A stretch of 64,000 nucleotides of DNA from Chloroflexota bacterium (GTDB taxonomy: Bacteria > Chloroflexota > Anaerolineae > B4-G1 > SLSP01): positions 1-64,000 of the forward strand of contig JAIOAX010000029.1 of the NCBI GenBank assembly GCA_019873645.1, read 5' to 3'. Under the pieces are notes generated by a model. It was given only the letters and a program-made list of their open reading frames with translations. It had not been told where the DNA came from and did no database searches. This document shows, one piece after another, positions 51,050 to 59,800 of this stretch (positions are counted from its first letter, which is position 1; each line of letters begins with the position of its first letter). The translations under genes were made by a program, and so were the position numbers.

Positions 51050-51271
51050 ATGAACGAGAAAACCAAAGTCTTGCAGGTGTGGGGGAAACGTTCCGCAGAA
51101 TTCTACGCCGAACTGGAAAATCAACCGGTTTTGGTCGCTGTGATTAACGGCAAGATCTTCAAAGGCAATCTCATCGGCGTGGATGTGTACGACATCCTCA
51201 TCCGCCAGGAAACCGGCCTGGAATTGCTCATTCCCAAAGGGAACATCATCTACATTCACGGAGCGAGTTAG
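51050..51271 (+). CDS. Hfq/LSm-like small RNA-binding protein candidate
   Basis: A 73-residue protein starting at ATG after AAAGGAGG. The pattern FYAELENQPVLVAVINGKIF, KGNLIGVDVYDILIRQE and ELLIPKGNIIYIHGAS fits an Sm fold: Sm1-like G-x-L-x-G-x-D and Sm2-like [IL]-x-K-x-x-[IV]-x-x-[IV]. It resembles Hfq-related proteins more than archaeal LSm in length. Residues that contact RNA in Hfq (YKH in Sm2) are replaced by YIH. The stop is 3 nt before the nucleotidyltransferase gene, an operon arrangement. The assignment is by pattern only. Confidence 0.55.
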   Translation: MNEKTKVLQVWGKRSAEFYAELENQPVLVAVINGKIFKGNLIGVDVYDILIRQETGLELLIPKGNIIYIHGAS

Positions 51272-51274
51272 CGT

Positions 51275-52228
51275 ATGCAAGGGGTCATTCTGGCGGCCGG
51301 TAAAGGCTCGCGGCTGCATCCGATCACCTTGAATCGCTCTAAGGCGATGTTGCCCATCCTGGGAAAACCCATCGTGGAGCGGGTGATGGAGCTGTTAGCG
51401 GCGAACGGGGTGCACGACTTCATTCTCGTCGTCAGCCCCGAAGACCGCGACATCACGCGCTACTTTGTGCGTGAATCTACCCTGGAAACCGAGGTGCGTT
51501 TCGTCTATCAGACCGAGCGTCTGGGTATGGCGAAGGCTCTGGAATGTGCCGCGCCGCTCATTAGCGACGATTTCGTCCTCTCGGCCTGCGACAATCTGGT
51601 GACGGCAAACGATGTGGGCCGTTTGATGGCCTCCTGGTACACGGAGCCGCGTCCCAATGCGCTGCTGACGCTGATGCCGGTATCGCGAGAGCGCGTCAGC
51701 AGCACGGGCATTGTGGCGCTGGACGGGCCGTGGATCACCCGCATCGTCGAGAAACCCACGCCCGAAGCAGCCCCCTCGAATATCTCCAGCCTGCCGCTCT
51801 ACGTCTTTTCGCCGCGTATCCTGGACTATCTGCCTGAAATCTCACCCTCGCCGCGCGGCGAATATGAGCTACAGGATGCGATCCAGATGCTCATCAACCG
51901 CGAGGGGCGTGTGGGTGGCGTGACCGTCGAGCGTCGTCTGACGCTGACCAACGCCGCCGATCTCCTGGCGCTGAACCGTGAGTATTTGATGCACGGCGAT
52001 GGCCGTTCTCAACTGGAGCCACACACCATTGGCCCGGGCACGCAGTTGATCACACCGCTGTACATCGAACGCGGCACACTTATCGGCGCGGGCTGCGTCA
52101 TCGGGCCGAACGTCTACATCGAGCGTGATTGTCGCATCGGCAACCGCGTGACCCTCCGCGACGCCGTCCTGCTGCGCGACGCCTGTGTACCCCACGGTGC
52201 AACCATCATCAACCAGGTCATCGCCTGA
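51275..52228 (+). CDS. Sugar-phosphate nucleotidyltransferase with beta-helix domain
   Basis: A 317-residue enzyme: MQGVILAAGKGSRLHPITLN, KAMLPILGKPIVERVMELLA and a metal site DDFVLSACDNLVTANDV. The C-terminal third has left-handed beta-helix repeats (IERGTLIGAGCVIGPNVYIE). It matches the GlmU/RmlA-like NDP-sugar pyrophosphorylases; the nucleotide specificity is not readable. It follows the LSm-like gene by 3 nt. It is a second enzyme of the type seen at 34.4 kb, from a different subfamily. Confidence 0.88.
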   Translation: MQGVILAAGKGSRLHPITLNRSKAMLPILGKPIVERVMELLAANGVHDFILVVSPEDRDITRYFVRESTLETEVRFVYQTERLGMAKALECAAPLISDDFVLSACDNLVTANDVGRLMASWYTEPRPNALLTLMPVSRERVSSTGIVALDGPWITRIVEKPTPEAAPSNISSLPLYVFSPRILDYLPEISPSPRGEYELQDAIQMLINREGRVGGVTVERRLTLTNAADLLALNREYLMHGDGRSQLEPHTIGPGTQLITPLYIERGTLIGAGCVIGPNVYIERDCRIGNRVTLRDAVLLRDACVPHGATIINQVIA

Positions 52229-52292
52229 CGCAAAAGTAACCACAGATTGCACGGATTGTACAATAAAAAGTTTAACGTACACTCAACCTCAA

Positions 52293-52355
52293 TGGATTGA
52301 ACGGATTTTAACGGATTAGAGAAAAAAATCCGTTTCATCCGTTTAATCCGTTGAC
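52293..52355. repeat. AACGGATTTTAACGG / AATCCGTTTAATCCG inverted filler
   Basis: GATTGAACGGATTTTAACGG is followed by its approximate complement ATCCGTTTCATCCGTTTAAT, so the element can fold. Same family as 1.8, 31.3 and 54.9 kb. It ends just before the pbpC ribosome site. Confidence 0.7.
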
Positions 52356-52372
52356 CTTCACAGAGGAATGGC

Positions 52373-54709
52373 GTGTTGAAGAAACGCATCACCCAGGCCA
52401 TTTTGGGGATTTGCCTCCTGACGCTGACCGGCAGTGCAACGCTCGCCATGTGGCTTTTTGGAGGACTGCCTGCGCCGGGTGACCTGAGCGCCTATACCAC
52501 CGCGCCGAGCAGCAAAATCTATGACCGCAACGGTCAACTACTCTTCGAGATGCCGCCGCCATACACGGGGAGCCACACCCCGGTTGCGCTTGCCGAAATC
52601 CCACAGCATCTCATCTGGGCCACCATCGCCACCGAAGATGCCACGTTCTACACCAACCCCGGTCTGGATTTCAAGGGCATCCTGCGGGCGGTATGGATTA
52701 ATATCCAGGGCGGGGAAGTGCTGGCGGGGGGCAGCACCCTCACCCAACAACTGGTACGCACAGTGATGTTCGACGCCGACGAACGCGCCGAACGCACATT
52801 GCGCCGCAAGCTGCGCGAGCTGGCGCTGGCCGTCCGTCTCACGCGGCGCTACAGCAAAGACGAAATTCTCAACCTCTATCTCAACGAGACATACTACGGC
52901 AACCTGGCTTACGGCGTCGAGGCGGCGGCGCAGGCCTATTTCGGCAAAAATGTGCACGACCTGGACCTGGCCGAATGTGCGCTCCTGGCAGGGTTGCCGC
53001 AGGCACCCGCGCGTTACAATCCTCTGGAGAACTTAGACGCGGCGAAAGAACGTCAGGCTGTGGTGCTGGATTTGATGGTGAAGCAGGGCTACATCGGCAG
53101 CGAGGTGGCGCAACTGGCAAAAGCCGAGAAGCTCGATTTTGCCGCCGCGCCGTTTGCCATCCGCGCCCCACATTTCGTCATGCTCGTGCGCAGTCAGTTG
53201 GAGCAAAAGTTAGGCCAGGCGCGGCTCGAGGCCGGTGGATTGAACATCTACACCACGCTGGATGTGGCGCTCACCGATACGGCCCGTGACGTCATCCGCC
53301 AGCACCTGACACTCCTGGCGGCCTGTCGCTATGAACCCAACTGTCCCCCCGGTGGGAACAACGTCCGCAACGCTGCGCTTGTCGCCCTTGATCCCCGGAC
53401 AGGCGAGGTGCTGGCGCTGGTGGGCAGCCCGGATTACTTTTCCGCGCGCATTGACGGCGCCGTGAACGGCGCAACCGCGCTGCGACAACCCGGCTCGGCG
53501 ATCAAGCCACTCATCTACGCGGCGGCCTTTGAGCGCGGCGACCTCACGCCGGGGACGATGATGTTAGATGTGCGCACTGCCTTTGTGACACGCGAGGGCA
53601 CGCCCTACGTCCCGCTGAACTACGATTTGGACTTCCGCGGGCCGGTGCGACTGCGCGAGGCGTTGGCCTCGTCGTACAACTTGATTGCTGTGAAAGTGCT
53701 GGACGCCATCGGCATCGAGTCGCTGACCGGCATGGCGCGGCGTTTGGGGATAACTACCCTGGATGATCCCGACAAATTTGGATTGGCGCTGGCGTTGGGC
53801 GGCGGCGAAGTGCGCTTGCTGGAACTGACTGCCGCTTACGCTGCGTTTGCCAACGGGGGGTACGCCGTGCAGCCGGTGACGATTCGCCGGGTGGAAGATG
53901 CAAGCGGCGCGCTCTTGTGGGCAGCGCCCGCCGGCCGGGGTGAACAGGTGCTCGATGCGCGCGTCGCCTACCTCATCACCGCTATTTTGAGCGATGATCT
54001 GGCGCGCATCCCCACCTTCGGCGAGGGGAGTGTGTTGCAACTGACCCGTCCGGCAGCCGTCAAGACCGGCACGACGACTAACTTCCGCGACAATTGGACG
54101 ATAGGGTACACTCCCGATTTGGTGGTGGGCGTATGGGTGGGTAACGCGGACAACGAGGCGATGAAAAACGTGAGCGGCGTGGATGGCGCCGCACCGATCT
54201 GGCATACGGTGATGGAAGCCGCGCTCAAAGGCCGCCCGGTGCGCGATTTTGTCCGCCCTGAAGGGCTGGTGGATGTCGAAATCTGCGCGCTTTCCGGGCA
54301 ATTGCCGGGGCCGGATTGCCCGCATCGCATCACCGAGACCTTTATCGCCGGCACCGCGCCGACTGAAACCTGCACCATGCACCCCTCTCAGCTCTCAGCT
54401 TTCAGCTCTCAGCCTTCAGCTTTGGCATCTCCCATACGCCTCACGAGTCCTGACACGGGGGCGGTGTACCGCCTTGATCCGACGCAGCCCCGCGCCATGC
54501 AAAAGCTGCGCGTTGCTGCCGAAGCCGAGGTGGCTTTCGAGCACGTGATTTTACTGGTGGATGGTCAACCACTGGCGCAATTCAGTACGCCTCCCTACAC
54601 TTACCTGTGGCCGTTGCAGCCAGGGATGCATACCTTCGCGGCGGTGGGCGTCGCTGCCGACGGCAGCCAAACATCCAGCGACAATGTCACCATTGAAGTC
54701 CGGGAATGA
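52373..54709 (+). CDS. pbpC: Penicillin-binding protein 1C (bifunctional transglycosylase/transpeptidase)
   Basis: A 778-residue class A PBP. It starts at GTG after AGAGGA and has an N-terminal membrane anchor. The GT51 glycosyltransferase domain spans about 45-230 (WATIATEDATFYTNPG, GGSTLTQQLVRTVMF). The transpeptidase domain has the catalytic Ser375 in PGSAIKPLIYAA (SxxK), SSYN (SxN) near residue 434 and KTGTTTNF near residue 563. A BiPBP_C-type domain (about 685-778) marks the PBP1C class. The linker before it (SQLSAFSSQPSALAS) is written in TCAGCTCTCAGC filler repeat. An alpha-2-macroglobulin gene, the usual PBP1C partner, lies 2.2 kb downstream. Confidence 0.94.
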   Translation: MLKKRITQAILGICLLTLTGSATLAMWLFGGLPAPGDLSAYTTAPSSKIYDRNGQLLFEMPPPYTGSHTPVALAEIPQHLIWATIATEDATFYTNPGLDFKGILRAVWINIQGGEVLAGGSTLTQQLVRTVMFDADERAERTLRRKLRELALAVRLTRRYSKDEILNLYLNETYYGNLAYGVEAAAQAYFGKNVHDLDLAECALLAGLPQAPARYNPLENLDAAKERQAVVLDLMVKQGYIGSEVAQLAKAEKLDFAAAPFAIRAPHFVMLVRSQLEQKLGQARLEAGGLNIYTTLDVALTDTARDVIRQHLTLLAACRYEPNCPPGGNNVRNAALVALDPRTGEVLALVGSPDYFSARIDGAVNGATALRQPGSAIKPLIYAAAFERGDLTPGTMMLDVRTAFVTREGTPYVPLNYDLDFRGPVRLREALASSYNLIAVKVLDAIGIESLTGMARRLGITTLDDPDKFGLALALGGGEVRLLELTAAYAAFANGGYAVQPVTIRRVEDASGALLWAAPAGRGEQVLDARVAYLITAILSDDLARIPTFGEGSVLQLTRPAAVKTGTTTNFRDNWTIGYTPDLVVGVWVGNADNEAMKNVSGVDGAAPIWHTVMEAALKGRPVRDFVRPEGLVDVEICALSGQLPGPDCPHRITETFIAGTAPTETCTMHPSQLSAFSSQPSALASPIRLTSPDTGAVYRLDPTQPRAMQKLRVAAEAEVAFEHVILLVDGQPLAQFSTPPYTYLWPLQPGMHTFAAVGVAADGSQTSSDNVTIEVRE
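54384..54423. repeat. In-frame filler repeat inside pbpC
   Basis: CTCTCAGCTCTCAGCTTTCA and GCTCTCAGCCTTCAGCTTT units encode a Ser/Gln/Ala linker between the transpeptidase and C-terminal domains. The composition and period match intergenic filler rather than the gene's own codon use. Confidence 0.75.
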
Positions 54710-54736
54710 ACACGGCTCGCATTTCTTCAAGCCATG

Positions 54737-54765
54737 GTGACAAATTCTCAAAAGGATAATATACT
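54737..54765 (+). promoter_or_regulatory. Promoter candidate for the histidine kinase gene
   Basis: GTGACA (54737-54742) and TATACT (54760-54765) are separated by 17 nt, in an AT-rich pocket after pbpC. The rest of the 282-nt gap contains an AACGGATTTAACGGATTTTA filler and no ORF. Confidence 0.5.
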
Positions 54766-54884
54766 ATATGTATAACCAGGGGTTCTCCGGTGATTGAATG
54801 ATAACGACCATTTGACCATCCCCCTAACGACTATATCTTTAGCAGACATCATGAGCTACGTGTTCCCTGAAGCATAAAAATGCC

Positions 54885-54964
54885 TGTCAACGGATTTAAC
54901 GGATTTTAACGGATTAGCTTTCAACTGTCGCACAAATCTGCTCAACCTGCTTAATCCGCTGACC
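54885..54964. repeat. Compound filler repeat before the histidine kinase
   Basis: GTCAACGGATTTAACGGATT is followed by AAATCTGCTCAACCTGCTTA, the complement of the CAGATTGAG family. Two repeat families seen elsewhere are joined here, as at 31.3 kb. Confidence 0.65.
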
Positions 54965-54991
54965 GTTTTCGGAATAAGTTGAGGAATCAAG

Positions 54992-56353
54992 ATGGCTACA
55001 GAATCTATCCCCGGAGAGCAAGTGCGCCGTGAGACGGCGCGTTGGGCCTTAGGCATTTATGCCGGCCTGACCGGCTTCGGCATTGCGCTGCACATTGTCA
55101 GAAACCTCGTCCTGGACCAGGCGTTCAACTGGCTGTACCTGATGGCTATGGCAATCATCGGCCTGACAGCTTTGGTATCTCTGCGCTATGTCAACCGCTC
55201 GTTATCCCGCGCGATGTTAGCCTTTTCCTGGATCACTTTTGCCTGTTTCACCGTATTATTGATCTACGAAATTGCCACAGGACAAAACTTTCAGCTTTTC
55301 ATGGCTATGTTTTATGTCGGTATTTTCGCCCTGGGACTCATTTTAGGATTCAAACCCGCTCTATACTATGCGACTGCGACTGCGATTGTTTTCTTCATCT
55401 TAGGGATCTTGTACCTGGGAGTCGTTCAAATCGTTATGCCGATTGTTCTGACTTATGCAATGGCAGTTCCATCAAAGACCATCGAATTGCTGATCGAGCA
55501 AAGTACCCGCGATCTCGCACAGCTCAACGCACGCCTTGAGGAGCTTGTGGCGGCGCGCACGGCCGAACTGCTCGAAGCCAATCGGCGGCTTCAAGCCGAG
55601 ATTTACGAACGCGCGCAGGTAGATGAGGCTTTGCGGCAACACACGCTGATACTGGAAAGCCGCAATGAAGATCTTAATGCTTATGCCCATACCGTTGCTC
55701 ACGACATCAAAGCGCCGTTGGCGACGATTGTCGGGTTTAGTGAGTTGTTGGAAAAACGGCATCAACAATATCCGCCGGAAACGCTGTCGGAGTACCTCAC
55801 CATTCTTGCCCGCACCGGACGCAAGATCGCCAACATCGTGGATGAGCTATTGCTGTTAGCCAGTATGCGCGAGGTAGAAGCCCCGGAAACTTGCGCCCTG
55901 GATATGACCGCGATTGTGCAGGAGGCCTTGCAGCGCCTCAGCGATTTGCAGGCCGATGCCTGTGCCTGTATTGTCCTCCCCGATGCGTGGCCGGCGGCTG
56001 TCGGCTATGGCCCGTGGGTTGAGGAGGTATGGTTCAACTACATCAGCAATGCCATCAAATATGGTGGCGTCCCCCCACACATTGAGCTTGGCGCTACAAT
56101 GTCGGGAAATAGCCACATCCGGTTTTGGGTGCGCGATAACGGCGAAGGATTGACACCGGAAGAGCAAGGGCGGCTCTTCACGCCCTTCGTCCGTCTCAAT
56201 CGAAGCGACGTCAAAGGCCATGGGTTGGGATTGTCCATCGTCCGGCGCATCGTTGATAAACTCGGTGGGGAGGTTGGCGTCGAGAGTGAACCCGGACAGG
56301 GAAGCACCTTCTATTTTACTTTACCTAGCGTGCACCATTGTAGCGCAAGCTGA
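54992..56353 (+). CDS. Orphan membrane sensor histidine kinase
   Basis: A 453-residue kinase with about six transmembrane helices (residues 20-170), a short coiled coil (about 175-215), a HisKA H-box AYAHTVAHDIKAPLATIVGF and an HATPase domain. The latter has an N-box WFNYISNAIKYGG, a G1 box VRDNGEGLTPEEQG and a G2 box GHGLGLSIVRRIVDK. Autophosphorylation His is in AHDIKAP. No response regulator is adjacent. The last six residues and the TGA stop lie inside the first unit of the downstream palindrome array, so the gene end is written in repeat. Confidence 0.9.
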   Translation: MATESIPGEQVRRETARWALGIYAGLTGFGIALHIVRNLVLDQAFNWLYLMAMAIIGLTALVSLRYVNRSLSRAMLAFSWITFACFTVLLIYEIATGQNFQLFMAMFYVGIFALGLILGFKPALYYATATAIVFFILGILYLGVVQIVMPIVLTYAMAVPSKTIELLIEQSTRDLAQLNARLEELVAARTAELLEANRRLQAEIYERAQVDEALRQHTLILESRNEDLNAYAHTVAHDIKAPLATIVGFSELLEKRHQQYPPETLSEYLTILARTGRKIANIVDELLLLASMREVEAPETCALDMTAIVQEALQRLSDLQADACACIVLPDAWPAAVGYGPWVEEVWFNYISNAIKYGGVPPHIELGATMSGNSHIRFWVRDNGEGLTPEEQGRLFTPFVRLNRSDVKGHGLGLSIVRRIVDKLGGEVGVESEPGQGSTFYFTLPSVHHCSAS

Positions 56354-56866
56354 CAGCTTGTGTCCAGAACAAACTAACAGTTTGCCCTACGTTTGTTTGC
56401 GAGTGCATTGTAACGCAAGCTGTCAGCTTGCGGCCCAGGCAAACTGACAGTTTGCTCTACGTTTGGTTGTGGGTGCATTGTAGCATAAGCTGTCAGCTTG
56501 CAGTTCAGGCAAACTGACAGTTTGCTCTACGTTTGTCCGCATTGTAGCGCAAGCTGTCAGCTTGCGGCTCAGGCAAACTGACAGTTTGCTCTACGTTTGT
56601 TTGTGGGTGCATTGTAGCATAAGCTGTCAGCTTGCAGTTCAGGCAAACTGACAGTTTGCTCTACGTTTGTCCGCATTGTAGCGCAAGCTGTCAGCTTGCG
56701 GCTCAGGCAAACTGACAGTTTGCTCTACGTTTGTTTGTGGGTGCATTGTAGCATAAGCTGTCAGCTTGCAGTTCAGGCAAACTGACAGTTTGCTCTACGT
56801 TTGTTTGTGGGTGCATTGTAGCATAAGCTGTCAGCTTGCGGCTCAAGCAAACTGACAGTTTGCTCT
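56333..56866. repeat. Eight-unit array of paired CTG[A/T]CAG palindromes
   Basis: Eight units of about 64-70 bp each hold GCATTGTAGC, the palindrome AAGCTGTCAGCTT, a 10-nt bridge, the palindrome CAAACTGACAGTTTG and CTCTACGTTTG. Two unit lengths alternate (those ending GTCC and those ending GTTTGTGGGT), so units 3-4 and 5-6 form a higher-order repeat. Unit 1 is degenerate and encodes the kinase stop. Both palindromes share the core CTG-W-CAG. It occupies most of the 540-nt gap before the alpha-2-macroglobulin gene. Confidence 0.95.
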
Positions 56867-56894
56867 ACGTTTGGTTATTTCCAGGGGGAAAACT

Positions 56895-59800
56895 ATGAAA
56901 AAACGACAGTGGGTCTCCATGTGTGTCTTGTTGGCGCTGGTGATGGGCGCGTGCAAATTCGTCGCCGGACCAGAAGTGACCGCAGAGCCGACGCCGGTGG
57001 GAACTGCAACGCCAAAGCCCACGGCGTCGCCTACGCCGCCGCCCACCCCTGCGCTGCCCTATCCGGCTCCGCGCTTGCTCTTCCGCACGCCCGAAACCGG
57101 CGAAGCTCAGGCCCTCGACGCGCCCGTCGAACTGGTCTTCGATCAGCCGATGGACGCCGACAGCGTGGCGCAGGCCTTCTCCATCTCCCCGCCGGTCAAG
57201 GGGACGCTCAAGTGGGCCGATAAACGCACGCTTGTCTTCACCCCCGCCGAGCCGTTGACGCGCGGCGCAAGCTACCGCGTCACCGTAGACCCAAGCGCGC
57301 GCAACGCCGAAGGGACGCCGCTCGCCGATCCAATTGCTTTCAACTTCCAGACTGTCGGTCACCTGCTGGTCAGTGAAGTGCAGCCCATACCCGACAGTGA
57401 AGACATCGCCCCAGATAGCAGTGTCACCGTCGTTTTCAACCGCCCTGTTGTACCGCTGACCGCCATCGGCAGCCAGGGCGAGCTGCCCGATCCGCTGACC
57501 TTCACGCCGCCGGTGCGCGGGAAGGGTGAATGGCTGAACACGTCCATCTACCGCTTCCACCCCGAAGGCGGCTTTTTGCCGGCGACGCGCTACACGGCGC
57601 GCATCACCGCCGGTTTGCACGATACCCTCGGCGCGCCCCTCGCAGAGGACTACACGTGGACTTTTACCACGCTGCGCCCGGCGGTTCTCGCCTGGACGCC
57701 GCGCACGGAGGCCATGCACATCGGCCCCCACGAGGTCATCAGCGTCACTTTCAACCAGCCGATGGATCACGCTTCGGTCGAAGCTGCGTTCTCACTCAGC
57801 CTCAACGATCAGCCGGTCGCCGGAACCTTCCGCTGGGCCGGCGGGGAGACGCCGCTGGCGCAGGAGACTATGGCCTTCGTCCCTGCTGCGCCGCTGCCGC
57901 GTAACGCACGCCCGTATGCGCACCTCGCCGCCAGCGCGCGTGCCCGCAGTAGCGACGTGACGTTGCCGCAGGAATACGGTTGGCGTTTCTACACCGTTAA
58001 GGACCCCGGCGTCATCACCACGTCGCCGCTCAACGGCCAGACCAACGTCAGCCCCTACAGCGACATCGTCATCACCTTCGCCAGCCCGATGCAGAAAGCG
58101 CGCTTCGAGGAGTATCTGCGCATTTTGCCGGAGCCAACTGCGGTTTACACCTACTGGAGCGATAGCGATACCGACCTGCGCATCGCTTTCGCGCTGGAAC
58201 CGGCGACGGTCTACAATCTCACGCTCGACGGCGCTGCGCCCGATAAGTACGGCGCGCCGCTCGGTCAGACGCTGCGCCTGCGTTTTACCACCGGTGACCT
58301 TTATCCGTATGCGCGCCTCAACACCGGGCGCGATTTAGGGACCTTCAACGCTTATACCGATACCGTCGTCTATGCCGGCTATCGCAACGTCTCGCAGTTG
58401 GACGTGGAATTGTACCGCATGGCCCCGGAGACGTTCAGCCTTTTCTACAGTGACTACCAGTACCGCGAGAACTTCCGACCTGCCGTCTCCAGCCTGATTC
58501 GGCGCTGGTCTGTGCCGGTCAGCCCGCCGCGCAACAAAAATCGCCTCATCGGCTTGCCCATGGTGGACGCCAACGCGGAACAGCTTCCGCCCGGCATCTA
58601 TTATCTCCAGTTGACCGCGCCGGAGGTGCGCGCCTACGACCCCAAAGCCGCACCATCCCGCTATATCTTCATCCGCTCGCGCGTCAATCTGACGCTCAAG
58701 CACACCAACACCGAATCGCTCGTCTGGGCGACCGATCTGGCGACGGGCGATCCGGTCCCCAATCTGCCCATCCGCTTTAAGGGCGCGCGTGTCGGCTGGC
58801 ACGGCGACGGCATGACCGATGGCGACGGCGTCTATCTGTTGACCGACCGTCCCCAGGCGGCCGTATGGGATAGCTATTTCGCCTTTGCGGCGCAACCCGC
58901 TGATCCTGGCTTTGCCGTAGCCTTCAACGAGTGGGAGAGCGGCATCAGCCCGTGGAACTTCGACATCAACGCCGATTACGGTCCCGCCGTGCGTTATACC
59001 GGCTATCTTTACACCGACCGCCCCATCTACCGCCCCGGCCAGACGGTCTACTTCAAAGGCATCGTGCGCGCCGACAATGACGCCCATTACAGCATCCCCG
59101 GCGACCTGCCCACCGTTGCCGTGCGCATCAGCGATCCAGAGGGCAAGGAGCTGTACAACGAACGCCTGGATCTCAACGATATGGGGACTTTCTTCGGGGA
59201 ACTGACCCTGGACGCCGAAGCGTCCCTGGGGACCTACTATATCCAGATCGAAGAGCCGGATCATGACCTGTATGCCAGCGCGAGTTTCAGGCTGGCCGAG
59301 TACCGCAAACCGGAATTCCAGGTGGCCGTCACGACCGACCGCGACGCTTATCTCAACGGCGAGACCATCAAAGTGGCGGTCGAGGCCAGCTATTACTTCG
59401 GCGGGCCGGTGGCGAACGCGAAGATCCAATGGAATGTCCTCAGCGCCGAATACGGCTTCAACTATCGGTGCCCGCGCGGCGAAAAATGCCCTTACTATAG
59501 CTGGATAGATTACGATTGGGAACGCGAGCGCGGCGGCTACGGCAGCTATGGCCGGCTCATCGCCAACGGCGAAGCCGCCACGGATGAACAAGGGCGCGCG
59601 GTGATCGAAATCCCCGCCGACATCGGCGCCGAATTGACCAGCCGCCGTTTCACCATCGAAGCTAACGTGACGGACATCAATAATCAGTATGTGAGCAACC
59701 GTACCACGACTATTGTCCACAAGGGCCTGTTCTACATCGGCCTGGCCCCGCAGGGACGCATCGCCAAGGCGGGAGAAGAACACCGTGCAGACATCCTCAC

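Noticed and set aside
56333-56866. CRISPR array
   Set aside because: Units are 64-70 bp, each containing two palindromes, and the intervening sequence repeats rather than being unique. No cas genes are nearby.
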